A DNA stretch of 22,109 nt from Bacillota bacterium. GTDB taxonomy: Bacteria; Bacillota; Clostridia; Lachnospirales; Lachnospiraceae. The notes below the pieces were generated by a model. The model worked only from the letters and a program-made list of their open reading frames with translations. It was not told the DNA's origin and did not search any database. The stretch covers positions 1 through 22,109 of the forward strand of contig JAEYJO010000004.1 in the NCBI GenBank assembly GCA_023408815.1. The letters are read 5' to 3'. The position numbers were made by a program, and so were the translations under genes. Positions 14,954 to 22,109 of this stretch are shown here, piece by piece; the stretch's first letter is position 1; each line of letters starts with the position of its first letter.

Positions 14954-15829
14954 ATGAAAAGCAAAATAGGCAGCGTTGTATTGATTTCTTTGGGAATTTT
15001 GCTGGCAGGGTGCGGTAAGGAGACGGAGGAAACAGGCGAGGAGGTTGTAACGACGGTGGAGGAAAGCGTTGCGGCCAATTTGGCGGAAGACGATACGGAA
15101 GATCTGGCTGAGAGTCAGGAAACGGAGGAGCCGGAAACGGTTTCGACAATAATCGAGATAGAAAATCCTTCATGGGATTATTACATCGAAGGAGAAGCGG
15201 TGTCTGTAGCTTCGCCGCTAAATATTGTGCAGCTTACGGAAGAGGCGAATGAGATTATAGATACAGAAAAGTGGTTTGCCAGGAACGATTTAAGTCTTGC
15301 AGACGAAGGCGACGAGAGATACTTTTGTGAGATTTATTCTCCTTATGACAGTGAGGAGCGCAGTATTCAGGTGACAGACAGAGAAAGCGGCGAAAGCTTT
15401 ACGGTTGATCTCGAAGGGTTTAGGTATGCCGACGATTTTGCGGAAGATGATGAATCCTTTGTGGAGCAGATCATACGTTATGCAAAGGCTGAGGATGGCG
15501 TTTTATATTTTTCGATCGGACATCTGACCTATGCCGATTTTTCTCCTCATAATGCCTATGTGGCAGCAGTTGATTTGGCGGAGAAAAAGCTTTTGTGGAA
15601 GAGTGAACCGCTTGTGAGCAATGCAAATAACTTTGTGATTGCAGGGGATGTGCTGCTTTGCGGCTATGGGTTTACATCGGAGCCGGATTATTTGTATCAG
15701 TTGGATTTGACATCTGGGAAGGTGATCGATGAAATTCCTTTAAAGTCTATGGCAGATTATCTTATCTTAAAGGATAATGTTTTGTATGTAAGAACATATA
15801 ATACGGATTATACGTTTCAGGTGGAGTAG
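14954..15829 (+). CDS. Lipoprotein with PQQ-type propeller-like repeats
   Basis: A 291-aa predicted surface lipoprotein. The ATG at 14954 is chosen because AAGGAGAGG lies just upstream and the product begins with a clean signal ending in LLAGC (Cys20). The next 50 residues are rich in Glu and Thr, a flexible acidic linker. The C-terminal half has short repeats like YVAAVDLAEKKLLWKSEPL and YLYQLDLTSGKVIDEIPL, each followed by a strand pair, resembling PQQ-type beta-propeller blades. There are too few for a full propeller, and no cofactor is implied. It starts 149 bp after the permease with no terminator between, so read-through from the ABC operon is possible. It ends at a strong hairpin. Function unknown; binding or sensing at the surface is a guess. 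Confidence 0.75.
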   Translation: MKSKIGSVVLISLGILLAGCGKETEETGEEVVTTVEESVAANLAEDDTEDLAESQETEEPETVSTIIEIENPSWDYYIEGEAVSVASPLNIVQLTEEANEIIDTEKWFARNDLSLADEGDERYFCEIYSPYDSEERSIQVTDRESGESFTVDLEGFRYADDFAEDDESFVEQIIRYAKAEDGVLYFSIGHLTYADFSPHNAYVAAVDLAEKKLLWKSEPLVSNANNFVIAGDVLLCGYGFTSEPDYLYQLDLTSGKVIDEIPLKSMADYLILKDNVLYVRTYNTDYTFQVE

Positions 15830-15847
15830 ACAGGAGTGAACCTTTTG

Positions 15848-15922
15848 GCTGCCGCATCACCGGTTAAAGGATATTGTGGCCTGTGAAACAGCCTGGTGAG
15901 ATGTGGCAGCTGCGTGTTTTTC
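15848..15922 (+). terminator. Long hairpin terminator after the lipoprotein gene
   Basis: GCTGCCGCATCACC (15848-15861) pairs with the mirror sequence ending at 15910 (GGT..GATGTGGCAGC) with a G-U pair and a small bulge, and an inner GGC.TGT/ACAGCC stem fills the loop. GTTTTTC follows. It is longer than usual for a terminator, so another structured-RNA role is possible. Confidence 0.6.
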
Positions 15923-15965
15923 TATTAGGAAATAGTAATCAGGTAATAAAAGAATAAGTAAAATC

Positions 15966-16000
15966 AAAAAACTGTTACCGCATGGTAAGCAGTTTTTTTT
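15966..16000. terminator. Second intrinsic terminator
   Basis: AACTG-TTACC (from 15969) pairs with GGTAA-G-CAGTT around a GCAT loop, flanked by A-run and an eight-T run. It lies only about 45 bp after the previous hairpin, a tandem back-up, and could act in both directions. Confidence 0.8.
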
Positions 16001-16022
16001 ATATAGTAAGAAGGAAAATATT

Positions 16023-16117
16023 ATGGAGAACAAGTCCGGCAAGGCGAAGATGGTATGAGAGTGGCGGCACTAAACGTCGCGATGGATTGGATGGATCATC
16101 CTGCTGAAATTAAATAA
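16023..16117 (+). other. Two tiny overlapping reading frames, possible leader peptides or gene remnant
   Basis: The 441-bp gap 15830-16270 contains, after the terminators, an 11-codon frame starting at 16023 (MENKSGKAKMV) with AAGGAAA upstream. Its TGA overlaps the ATG of a 20-codon frame (16055-16117, MRVAALNVAMDWMDHPAEIK). The join is the ATGA type seen between real coupled genes, and local base composition is more GC-rich and coding-like than the surroundings. It may be a decayed gene end, a frameshifted small protein or chance. I recognise no family. Confidence 0.25.
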
Positions 16118-16186
16118 CATTGTTAATTGGGAATATATTCTTTTTTAGGAAGAAAATAGAAAAATATATCTTTATATACATTAAAA

Positions 16187-16240
16187 TGGTATAATATTAA
16201 CAAATAATATTTTTTAAGATACGTAAGATGCTTCGTATTT
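16187..16240 (+). promoter_or_regulatory. Extended -10 promoter and leader hairpin of the chemoreceptor gene
   Basis: TGGTATAAT (16187-16195) is a TGn-extended perfect -10, which does not need a good -35; none is present. The transcript would begin near 16202 and carry a hairpin, ATACG-AAG against CTT-CGTAT (16217-16240, one bulge), before the AAGGAAGGGG ribosome site. No flagellar sigma-D promoter pattern is seen. Confidence 0.5.
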
Positions 16241-16270
16241 ATGAGGTATAAGGAAGGGGTGTGAATTATT

Positions 16271-18004
16271 ATGAATTCACAAAAAACAAAGGAAGGTACC
16301 GCTGTGCGGAACGGAAATCTAAGAGTAAGTGTGCTCAGTTCAATTCGGACAAAGATAATACTATTGCTGATAGGTGCGATTATACTGACGGCTGGTATCT
16401 ATCTATGGACAATTATTCCGCTGATAAAAAGCGACTATTCGGCGGTGACCCGTAACTACATGAACGATGTGGTGAACTCCTATGGGGAGATGCTGGATAT
16501 GGCAATGGGAGGAGAGGAAGATATTTTAAATGCGGATAATATGAAGGAGCTCATAGGTGATATTTCGATTAACGATATAAGCTCGAGCTATGCATATGCC
16601 GTGAACGCGGAAGGAATTATGCTTTATCATCCTACGGCGGAGAAGATTGGGCAGCCGGTGGAAAATGAAGTAGTGAGTAATCTGGTCGCACAACTGGCAA
16701 AGGGAGAGGTTCCTGAACCGGATGTGGTAGCTTATGAATTCAAAGGAGTTATGAAATATGCCGCCTATTACATAGGTACGGATGCGAAATATATTCTGGT
16801 TATTACTACGGATGAAGACGAGATTTTTGCTCCGATTAACGACATTATAAAAAGATGCATTTATACCGGAATTGCCATATTGATTGTAATCTCGGTTTTT
16901 GGCTTTTTTGTAACCGATTTTACGGTAAAGCCCATCAATCGAATTACCTCCGTTATCGCGAAACTGTCGGATATGGATTTTACGGAGAACGATTACCAGA
17001 TAAAGTTAAACAAACGAAGGGATGAAACCGGAAGTATGAGCCGGGCGATTTCCAGCCTGAGGGAACAGCTTAGGGAAATGGTATCGGAGATAAAGCAGCT
17101 TAGTGAAGAGATTTTTCATTCTGCGGAGACCTTGAGCGCAGGAGCAAAGAACACGGCGGAGACTATGACGGAAGTGGAAAAAACCGTTGCGGAAATTGCT
17201 CAGGGAGCTACCTCCCATGCGCAGGAAACGCAAAGGGCTACGGAAAACGTTATCCTTATGGGCAGTATGGTAGAGGAAACGAATACGCAAGTTGAAGGTT
17301 TGAAGGACAACGCGGATTCGATGAGAAGCTCCAGCGACGAAGCGGTGAATATCTTAGGGCATTTGGAGGAAATTAATAAGAAAACTCAAGATTCCATCGA
17401 TACAATTTATGAACAGACGAATACCACTAATGAATCAGCGGTTAAAATACGTGAGGCGACAGCTATTATTACGTCGATTGCGGAGGAAACCAACTTGTTG
17501 TCTTTAAATGCGTCCATCGAAGCGGCAAGGGCGGGAGAACAGGGCAGGGGTTTTGCAGTGGTTGCGGCTCAGATACAGAAGCTGGCGGAGCAGTCGGATG
17601 AGTCGGCAAGGCAGATAGAGACGATTGTAAGTTCCCTGATCAGTGATTCGCAGGAAGCGGTAGAGACGATGAATTCGGTAAAAGAGATCATCGGTCAGCA
17701 GAGCGAAAATGTCAATAAGACAAATGATGTCTTCAAGCAGGTCAAAACAGGTATAAGCAATTCGGCAGTCGGAGTGACGGCTATCGCCGACAGAACAAAG
17801 CAATTGGACGAAGCGCGTGTAAGCGTTGTGGATATTGTACAGAACCTGACGGCGATTGCGGAGGAAAATGCGGCCAGCACAGAGGAAACCTCTGCGTCGG
17901 TAACTGAGGTAAGTGCTATAATTGGTGATATTTCTGACAATGCGGAACGGCTGAAGGAGATTTCCGATAAACTGGAAGAGCATATGGAGATATTCAAACT
18001 ATAA
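16271..18004 (+). CDS. Methyl-accepting chemotaxis protein with extracellular Cache-like sensor
   Basis: A 577-aa membrane chemoreceptor. Membrane helix 1 at about 29-51; an outside domain at 52-195 that looks like a single Cache fold (YAVNAEGIMLYHPT, then a strand with KYAAYYIGTDAKYILVITTDE); helix 2 at about 196-216; HAMP at about 217-270; then a long coiled-coil signalling domain. The hairpin tip at about 404-440 (EETNLLSLNASIEAARAGEQGRGFAVVA) is the conserved CheA/CheW contact. Gln/Glu-rich heptads on both sides are candidate methylation sites, and there is no C-terminal CheR-tethering peptide. AAGGAAGGGG lies about 10 bp before the ATG. No chemotaxis or flagellar genes are near, so it is an orphan receptor. 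Ligand unknown; Cache domains commonly bind small acids or amino acids. Confidence 0.95.
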   Translation: MNSQKTKEGTAVRNGNLRVSVLSSIRTKIILLLIGAIILTAGIYLWTIIPLIKSDYSAVTRNYMNDVVNSYGEMLDMAMGGEEDILNADNMKELIGDISINDISSSYAYAVNAEGIMLYHPTAEKIGQPVENEVVSNLVAQLAKGEVPEPDVVAYEFKGVMKYAAYYIGTDAKYILVITTDEDEIFAPINDIIKRCIYTGIAILIVISVFGFFVTDFTVKPINRITSVIAKLSDMDFTENDYQIKLNKRRDETGSMSRAISSLREQLREMVSEIKQLSEEIFHSAETLSAGAKNTAETMTEVEKTVAEIAQGATSHAQETQRATENVILMGSMVEETNTQVEGLKDNADSMRSSSDEAVNILGHLEEINKKTQDSIDTIYEQTNTTNESAVKIREATAIITSIAEETNLLSLNASIEAARAGEQGRGFAVVAAQIQKLAEQSDESARQIETIVSSLISDSQEAVETMNSVKEIIGQQSENVNKTNDVFKQVKTGISNSAVGVTAIADRTKQLDEARVSVVDIVQNLTAIAEENAASTEETSASVTEVSAIIGDISDNAERLKEISDKLEEHMEIFKL

Positions 18005-18021
18005 AATATACATATTTTAAC

Positions 18022-18051
18022 AACAAAGGGAGGTGAAGGCTTCCCTTTGTT
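18022..18051 (+). terminator. Hairpin after the chemoreceptor gene
   Basis: AACAAAGGGA (18022-18031) pairs perfectly with TCCCTTTGTT (18042-18051) around a 10-nt loop. The following tract is A/T-rich and not a pure T-run, so termination may be partial. Confidence 0.6.
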
Positions 18052-18147
18052 ATATTATAATAATACATGATATAAAAAGTGTTTCACAATTTTTACATAT
18101 TTATTGGTTATACTGAGAAATAATGAATAGAAAGGAACGGCGATATT

Positions 18148-18825
18148 ATGGACAAACTGAAAATTTTGGTTGTAGATGATGAAAGCAGAATGAGGAAGTT
18201 AGTCAAGGATTTTCTTGTTAAAAATAATTATGATGTGGTAGAGGCGGAGGATGGAAGTGACGCTCTCGATATTTTTTTCGAACAGAAGGATATTGCGCTC
18301 ATCATTCTGGATGTTATGATGCCCAAGATGGATGGCTGGGAAGTGTGCCGGGAAGTGAGAGAATATTCTAAAGTCCCTATCATTATGCTTACGGCAAAAG
18401 CGGATGAACGGGATGAATTACAGGGTTTCCAGCTGGGAGTGGACGAATATATTTCAAAGCCCTTCAGCCCTAAGATATTGGTGGCGAGAGTAGAAGCTAT
18501 TTTACGCCGGACCAATCAGACGAATCCGGATGAAGTCATGGAGGCCGGCGGTATTCAGATGAACAAGGCCGCACACATCGTAATGATCGATAATAAAGCG
18601 ATAGATTTAAGCTATAAGGAATTTGAGCTGCTCGGTTATTTTATGGAAAACAGAGGAATAGCTCTTTCCAGAGAAAAGATTTTAAATAATGTCTGGAACT
18701 ACGATTATTTCGGCGATGCGCGGACAATTGATACCCATGTGAAAAAGCTGAGAAGCAAGATGGGAGAGAAGGGCGATCTGATAAAAACGATATGGGGAAT
18801 GGGTTATAAATTCGAAACGGAGTGA
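18148..18825 (+). CDS. OmpR-family response regulator (two-component system 2)
   Basis: A 225-aa DNA-binding regulator. The receiver has Asp10/Asp11/Glu12 (VVDDES), phospho-acceptor Asp55 in LDVMMPKMDGW, Thr82 and Lys104 in SKPF. The winged-helix domain begins near 128 with IDLSYKEFELLGYFMENRG and ends with the GMGYKFE hallmark. AAAGGAACGG precedes the ATG, and a TATACT (18109-18114) upstream is a likely -10 without a good -35. The kinase gene follows after 27 bp in the same direction. This is an ordinary PhoB/VanR-like regulator by sequence; the genes it controls cannot be read from the window, although the lipoprotein downstream at 20406 is a candidate by position. Confidence 0.95.
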   Translation: MDKLKILVVDDESRMRKLVKDFLVKNNYDVVEAEDGSDALDIFFEQKDIALIILDVMMPKMDGWEVCREVREYSKVPIIMLTAKADERDELQGFQLGVDEYISKPFSPKILVARVEAILRRTNQTNPDEVMEAGGIQMNKAAHIVMIDNKAIDLSYKEFELLGYFMENRGIALSREKILNNVWNYDYFGDARTIDTHVKKLRSKMGEKGDLIKTIWGMGYKFETE

Positions 18826-18852
18826 CAAAGCAGTTAAGGCGGAAAGATAAAA

Positions 18853-20319
18853 ATGAAATATTCTATTAAAAGACAGTTCGCAATAATTTTTATCGGATTG
18901 ATGACAGCTACTATATTGTTGTGCTGGTTTATTAACAGTACATTTTTGGGAGAATATTATCTGAACAATAAGATGAATGCTCTCAAAAATGCATATGCTG
19001 TAATTAATAAGGCAGCCAGTGCAGGGAATATTTTGACTGATGAATTCGGAATACAGATACAGAGAATTGCCGAAAAATATAATATCAATCTGATCGTACT
19101 GGATGCGGATTCCCAGATGCGGATAACCTTCAGCAGTGATCCCGAGACCATGAGCAGGCGTTTATGGGACAATTTTTTTAATGCAGGCAGTAACAACAGC
19201 ATTGTATTGGAGGAGAACAGCCTTTATTCGGTGCAAAGGATGACTGACTCCAGAACGATGACAGAATATATAGAAATGTGGGGCGTTTTGGATAACGGTA
19301 ATATCTTTCTTCTTCGCAGCGCCTTGGAGGGAATACAGGACAGCGTATCCATTGCCAATCGCTTTCTTGCCTATGTAGGTATAGGTGCGGCGGTGGTCAG
19401 CGGAATCGTCATTTTAATGGTATCCAGAAAGGTAACGGAGCCCATATTGGAGCTGGCGGACATTTCGGAACGGATGATACATCTCGATTTCGATGCCAAA
19501 TACTATGGAAAGAGCAAGACGGAAATTGCCTTGCTGGGAAATAATATTAACGAGCTGTCAAATACTCTTGAAGTCACGATTTCAGAATTAAAGACGGCTA
19601 ATAACGAATTACAGAAGGATATAGAGAAGAAAAATGAAATAGATGAAATGCGCAAAGAATTTTTGTCCAATGTTTCCCATGAGCTGAAAACCCCCATAGC
19701 TTTAATACAAGGCTATGCGGAAGGACTGAAGGAAGGAATAAACGACGATGCGGAAAGCCGGGAATTTTACTGCGATGTAATTATCGATGAGTCCGCCAAG
19801 ATGAACACAATGGTTAAAAAGCTCCTTACACTGAACCAGCTGGAATTCGGCAATGACGTAGTATCAATGGAGCGGTTTGATATAGCAGCGTTAATAAGAA
19901 CCTATATCCAGTCGGCGGAGATATTGACCAAGCAAAAGGAAATATCAGTATATTTCCATGAGCAGGAAGCCGTTTTTGTATGGGGGGATGAATTCAAGAC
20001 GGAGGAAGTATTTGCAAATTATTTCAGCAATGCCATGAATCATGTGGCGGGTGAAAAGATTATCGATATAAAGCTGAAGAAAATGGAGGACAAGGTTCGA
20101 ATTTCTGTTTTTAATACAGGAGAGCAGATTCCTCAGGACAGCCTTTCACATTTATGGGAAAAATTCTATAAGGTGGATAAGGCGAGGACGCGGGCGTATG
20201 GAGGAAGCGGAGTAGGCTTATCTATTGTAAAGGCTATTATGGAATCCATGAATCAGGAATGCGGTGTTATGAATTACGATAATGGCGTAGAATTTTGGTT
20301 CGAATTAGCAGCGAGATAA
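18853..20319 (+). CDS. HAMP-containing sensor histidine kinase (two-component system 2)
   Basis: A 488-aa membrane kinase paired with the preceding regulator. Membrane helix 1 at about 8-30, an extracellular domain of roughly 140 residues (31-169) with alternating strands and helices, and helix 2 at about 171-191. HAMP spans about 192-245, with a short coiled coil to 262. The dimerisation domain carries His276 in VSHELKTPIALIQGYAEG. The ATP-binding domain has Asn393/Asn397 in the N-box, NTG at 421-423 in place of the usual DNG of the G1 box, and GSGVGL at 451-456. The NTG variant is common in VanS-like kinases and is not taken as a defect. The sensor domain has no family I can name. No terminator separates it from the lipoprotein gene that follows. 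Confidence 0.95.
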   Translation: MKYSIKRQFAIIFIGLMTATILLCWFINSTFLGEYYLNNKMNALKNAYAVINKAASAGNILTDEFGIQIQRIAEKYNINLIVLDADSQMRITFSSDPETMSRRLWDNFFNAGSNNSIVLEENSLYSVQRMTDSRTMTEYIEMWGVLDNGNIFLLRSALEGIQDSVSIANRFLAYVGIGAAVVSGIVILMVSRKVTEPILELADISERMIHLDFDAKYYGKSKTEIALLGNNINELSNTLEVTISELKTANNELQKDIEKKNEIDEMRKEFLSNVSHELKTPIALIQGYAEGLKEGINDDAESREFYCDVIIDESAKMNTMVKKLLTLNQLEFGNDVVSMERFDIAALIRTYIQSAEILTKQKEISVYFHEQEAVFVWGDEFKTEEVFANYFSNAMNHVAGEKIIDIKLKKMEDKVRISVFNTGEQIPQDSLSHLWEKFYKVDKARTRAYGGSGVGLSIVKAIMESMNQECGVMNYDNGVEFWFELAAR

Positions 20320-20329
20320 ACAAGAGGGC

Positions 20330-20358
20330 TTTTCAGAATCCGTAAAGTGATGTATAAT
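20330..20358 (+). promoter_or_regulatory. Candidate sigma-A promoter of the DUF4352-like lipoprotein gene
   Basis: TTTTCA (20330-20335), exactly 17 bp and a perfect TATAAT (20353-20358) would start transcription near 20365, about 41 nt before the ATG at 20406. The lipoprotein can thus be expressed apart from the kinase operon. Confidence 0.5.
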
Positions 20359-20405
20359 AGAAGCAATATGTGAGCTTGTATATACATAAGCAGATGGGAG
20401 TTAAC

Positions 20406-21170
20406 ATGAGAAGAGGGAAAAAGATAGGAATTGTTTTAGTGGCTGCGATATCTTTGATGCTGACGGCCTGTGGAGAATCCGTTCCCGAAATGACGGAAGA
20501 AGAAAATGCGCAGGTGGTGGAATATGCGGCGGGATTATTGTTGAAATATGATCAGAATTATGAGAACAGGCTGGTAGAAGAGGATCCGGAAGCGGAAGAA
20601 AAAGCTTCGGAAAAAGAGAAGACAGAAAGCGACGAGGTAAAACAAGAGCCTCAAGCATCTCAGAAAGAAACTCAGACGGTAAATACATCAGCCGTTGATG
20701 CAAGTAATAATGTTCAGGGCTTTTACGGAATAAAAGGTGTAGAATTAAAATATATTGGTTATGAATTAAAGGACGTTTATCCGGATGGAAATATGGAAGA
20801 AGCGTCTTATGCCATGAGTGCGGAAAGCGGATATAAACTTTTAGTTCTCAATTTTGAAATGAAGAATACAACGCAACAGGATGTAGATGTGAACATGGCT
20901 TCTACGGGGGTCAAATTCAAAATATCTGTTAACGGTGGACAACCGGAATATGCGTTGACTACGATACTTCCCAATGACTTATCTACTTTTATGGGAACGA
21001 TAGGTGTGGAAGATACGAAGGATCTTGTCTTGGTAGGGGAAGTCTCAGAGCAGGAAGCGAGTTCCATATGGTCTGTCGCTTTGGCGTTAGGAGATGGTTC
21101 ATCGGCCGGTTCTGCATCTGCAGATGTTTCGGCCAACGCTATAGATTCAGCGGCAACTAATGCGGACTAA
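20406..21170 (+). CDS. Lipoprotein with DUF4352-like immunoglobulin-type domain
   Basis: A 254-aa predicted surface lipoprotein. The ATG at 20406 is chosen because GGGAG lies 5 bp upstream and it gives a standard signal ending in LTAC (Cys22); an in-frame start at 20370 would add 12 polar residues. Residues about 25-95 are a Glu/Lys/Gln-rich low-complexity linker. From about 100 on, GVELKYIGYELKDVY, LLVLNFEMKNTTQQDVDVNM and the later strands resemble DUF4352-type beta-sandwich domains found in clostridial lipoproteins. The tail is Ala/Ser/Asp-rich. It follows two-component system 2 by 86 bp and is closed by a terminator. Function unknown; a surface-exposed accessory or regulatory partner of the kinase is possible but only by position. 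Confidence 0.8.
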   Translation: MRRGKKIGIVLVAAISLMLTACGESVPEMTEEENAQVVEYAAGLLLKYDQNYENRLVEEDPEAEEKASEKEKTESDEVKQEPQASQKETQTVNTSAVDASNNVQGFYGIKGVELKYIGYELKDVYPDGNMEEASYAMSAESGYKLLVLNFEMKNTTQQDVDVNMASTGVKFKISVNGGQPEYALTTILPNDLSTFMGTIGVEDTKDLVLVGEVSEQEASSIWSVALALGDGSSAGSASADVSANAIDSAATNAD

Positions 21171-21241
21171 GTAACAGAAAAATAAAAGAATCATATATAT
21201 AATAAGTATATATAGCGGCAAAATTATTTTGCAATGATTAG

Positions 21242-21287
21242 TGACAGACTACTTTGTTGATAGAACAGGATGGTCTGTCATTGTTTT
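21242..21287 (+). terminator. Intrinsic terminator after the lipoprotein gene
   Basis: TGACAGAC (21242-21249) pairs perfectly with GTCTGTCA (21273-21280), followed by TTGTTTTT. The loop is a long 23 nt. It separates the lipoprotein gene from the rRNA promoter. Confidence 0.65.
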
Positions 21288-21382
21288 TGGAGATGCTATC
21301 ACTTTTTTTTATGTAAAATCCATATAAAATGGGCTTTTTTGTATAATGTTCAAAAAATTTGTAAAATTTGTTAGATTTATGA

Positions 21383-21411
21383 TTGACATTTGTATTTAGG
21401 AATGATATACT
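21383..21411 (+). promoter_or_regulatory. rRNA operon promoter
   Basis: Perfect TTGACA (21383-21388), 17-bp spacer and TATACT (21406-21411). The DNA just upstream (about 21340-21380) is nearly all A/T with A- and T-tracts, as in UP elements of strong rRNA promoters. A further TATAAT at 21342-21347 lacks a -35. The stretch 21288-21382 otherwise shows no gene. Confidence 0.85.
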
Positions 21412-21417
21412 CATTTT

Positions 21418-21688
21418 CGTTGCCGATGAAGAATAACAGAACGGGAACGAGCAGAACCTTGACAAATAAACAGTAATGCAACCCTGAAAATTCTTAAATG
21501 AGCGCATGGCCCGAAAGGGAACCTGCAGCATCATGAATGAAAATTCAGAGAACGGCATCCGAAAGGATGCAACCTAAAAAACAGTAAAAGTCGTAACGGG
21601 AAGAAGAAGCTCTTAAGGAGCGGAAGGCGCCCGGAATGACTACGGGAAAAGATTAGCCAAAGTTAATCTTGGATCGGAGAGAACTTTT
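21418..21688 (+). other. Pre-16S rRNA leader
   Basis: About 270 nt of non-coding leader between the promoter and 16S. It holds two GAAA-capped hairpins: CCC-GAAA-GGG (about 21510-21519) and GCATCC-GAAA-GGATGC (about 21555-21570). GAACCTTGACAAATAAACAGT near 21453-21473 resembles the boxA-like antitermination segment of clostridial rRNA leaders. AACAGTAA and TGAAAATTC each occur twice. The last part before 16S probably pairs with the far side of 16S for RNase III processing, but that side is outside the window. Confidence 0.6.

Positions 21689-22109
<421 letters not shown>

Noticed and set aside
16261..16455. 64-codon frame at the start of the chemoreceptor gene
   Set aside because: Out of frame with the receptor and rich in unlikely residues; the receptor start has the better ribosome site.
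4450..20358. Identical promoter type (TTTTCA-N17-TATAAT) at two lipoprotein genes, 4450-4478 and 20330-20358
   Set aside because: Both are ordinary near-consensus vegetative promoters; two cases are not evidence of shared control.

Overview
The window looks like a chromosomal segment from a low-GC, Gram-positive anaerobe of the class Clostridia, most likely Lachnospiraceae or a close relative. The evidence is strong AAGGAGG-type ribosome binding sites, A/T-rich intergenic DNA, lipobox lipoproteins, a DUF4491 gene, and the first ~420 nt of a clostridial-type 16S rRNA gene at the right edge. Genus and species cannot be decided from what is visible.

Layout. (1) 1-128 holds a compact run of hairpins resembling the right end, with omega-RNA scaffold, of an IS200/IS605-type element whose protein gene would lie left of the window. 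(2) 161-3270 is a plus-strand operon: a lipoprotein family 3 glycoside hydrolase, a DinB-like protein and a GNAT acetyltransferase, closed by a bidirectional terminator. (3) On the minus strand, 3271-4410 is a secreted esterase lipoprotein gene broken by one in-frame TAA. (4) A LigB/DODA-type extradiol dioxygenase (plus) converges on a heme catalase (minus) across a shared terminator. Behind the catalase lies a minus-strand cluster of three small membrane proteins (DUF4491, DUF454/YbaN-like and an unrecognised polytopic protein), then an SDR oxidoreductase. (5) 9669-14804 encodes an OmpR-type two-component system followed by an ABC ATPase and a large FtsX-like permease. The 197-bp gap between the kinase and the ABC genes is full of structure: an 11-bp tandem repeat, a -10 box, a terminator, a 13-bp inverted repeat and a second direct repeat. 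(6) A PQQ-propeller-like lipoprotein, two terminators and a sensory methyl-accepting protein follow. (7) A second OmpR-type two-component system and a DUF4352-like lipoprotein follow. (8) A consensus promoter and a ~270-nt leader start an rRNA operon.

How the genes fit together. The window is dominated by cell-surface and sensing functions: four predicted lipoproteins counting the broken one, two two-component systems, one chemoreceptor and one ABC exporter-type complex. The most coherent unit is the first two-component system with the ABC transporter. The kinase has one membrane segment and almost no outside domain, so I infer that the signal arises in the membrane or from the transporter, as in Bce-type modules. 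However, the permease has two large extracellular domains, unlike BceB. No CRISPR array, tRNA, prophage or known defence system is visible.
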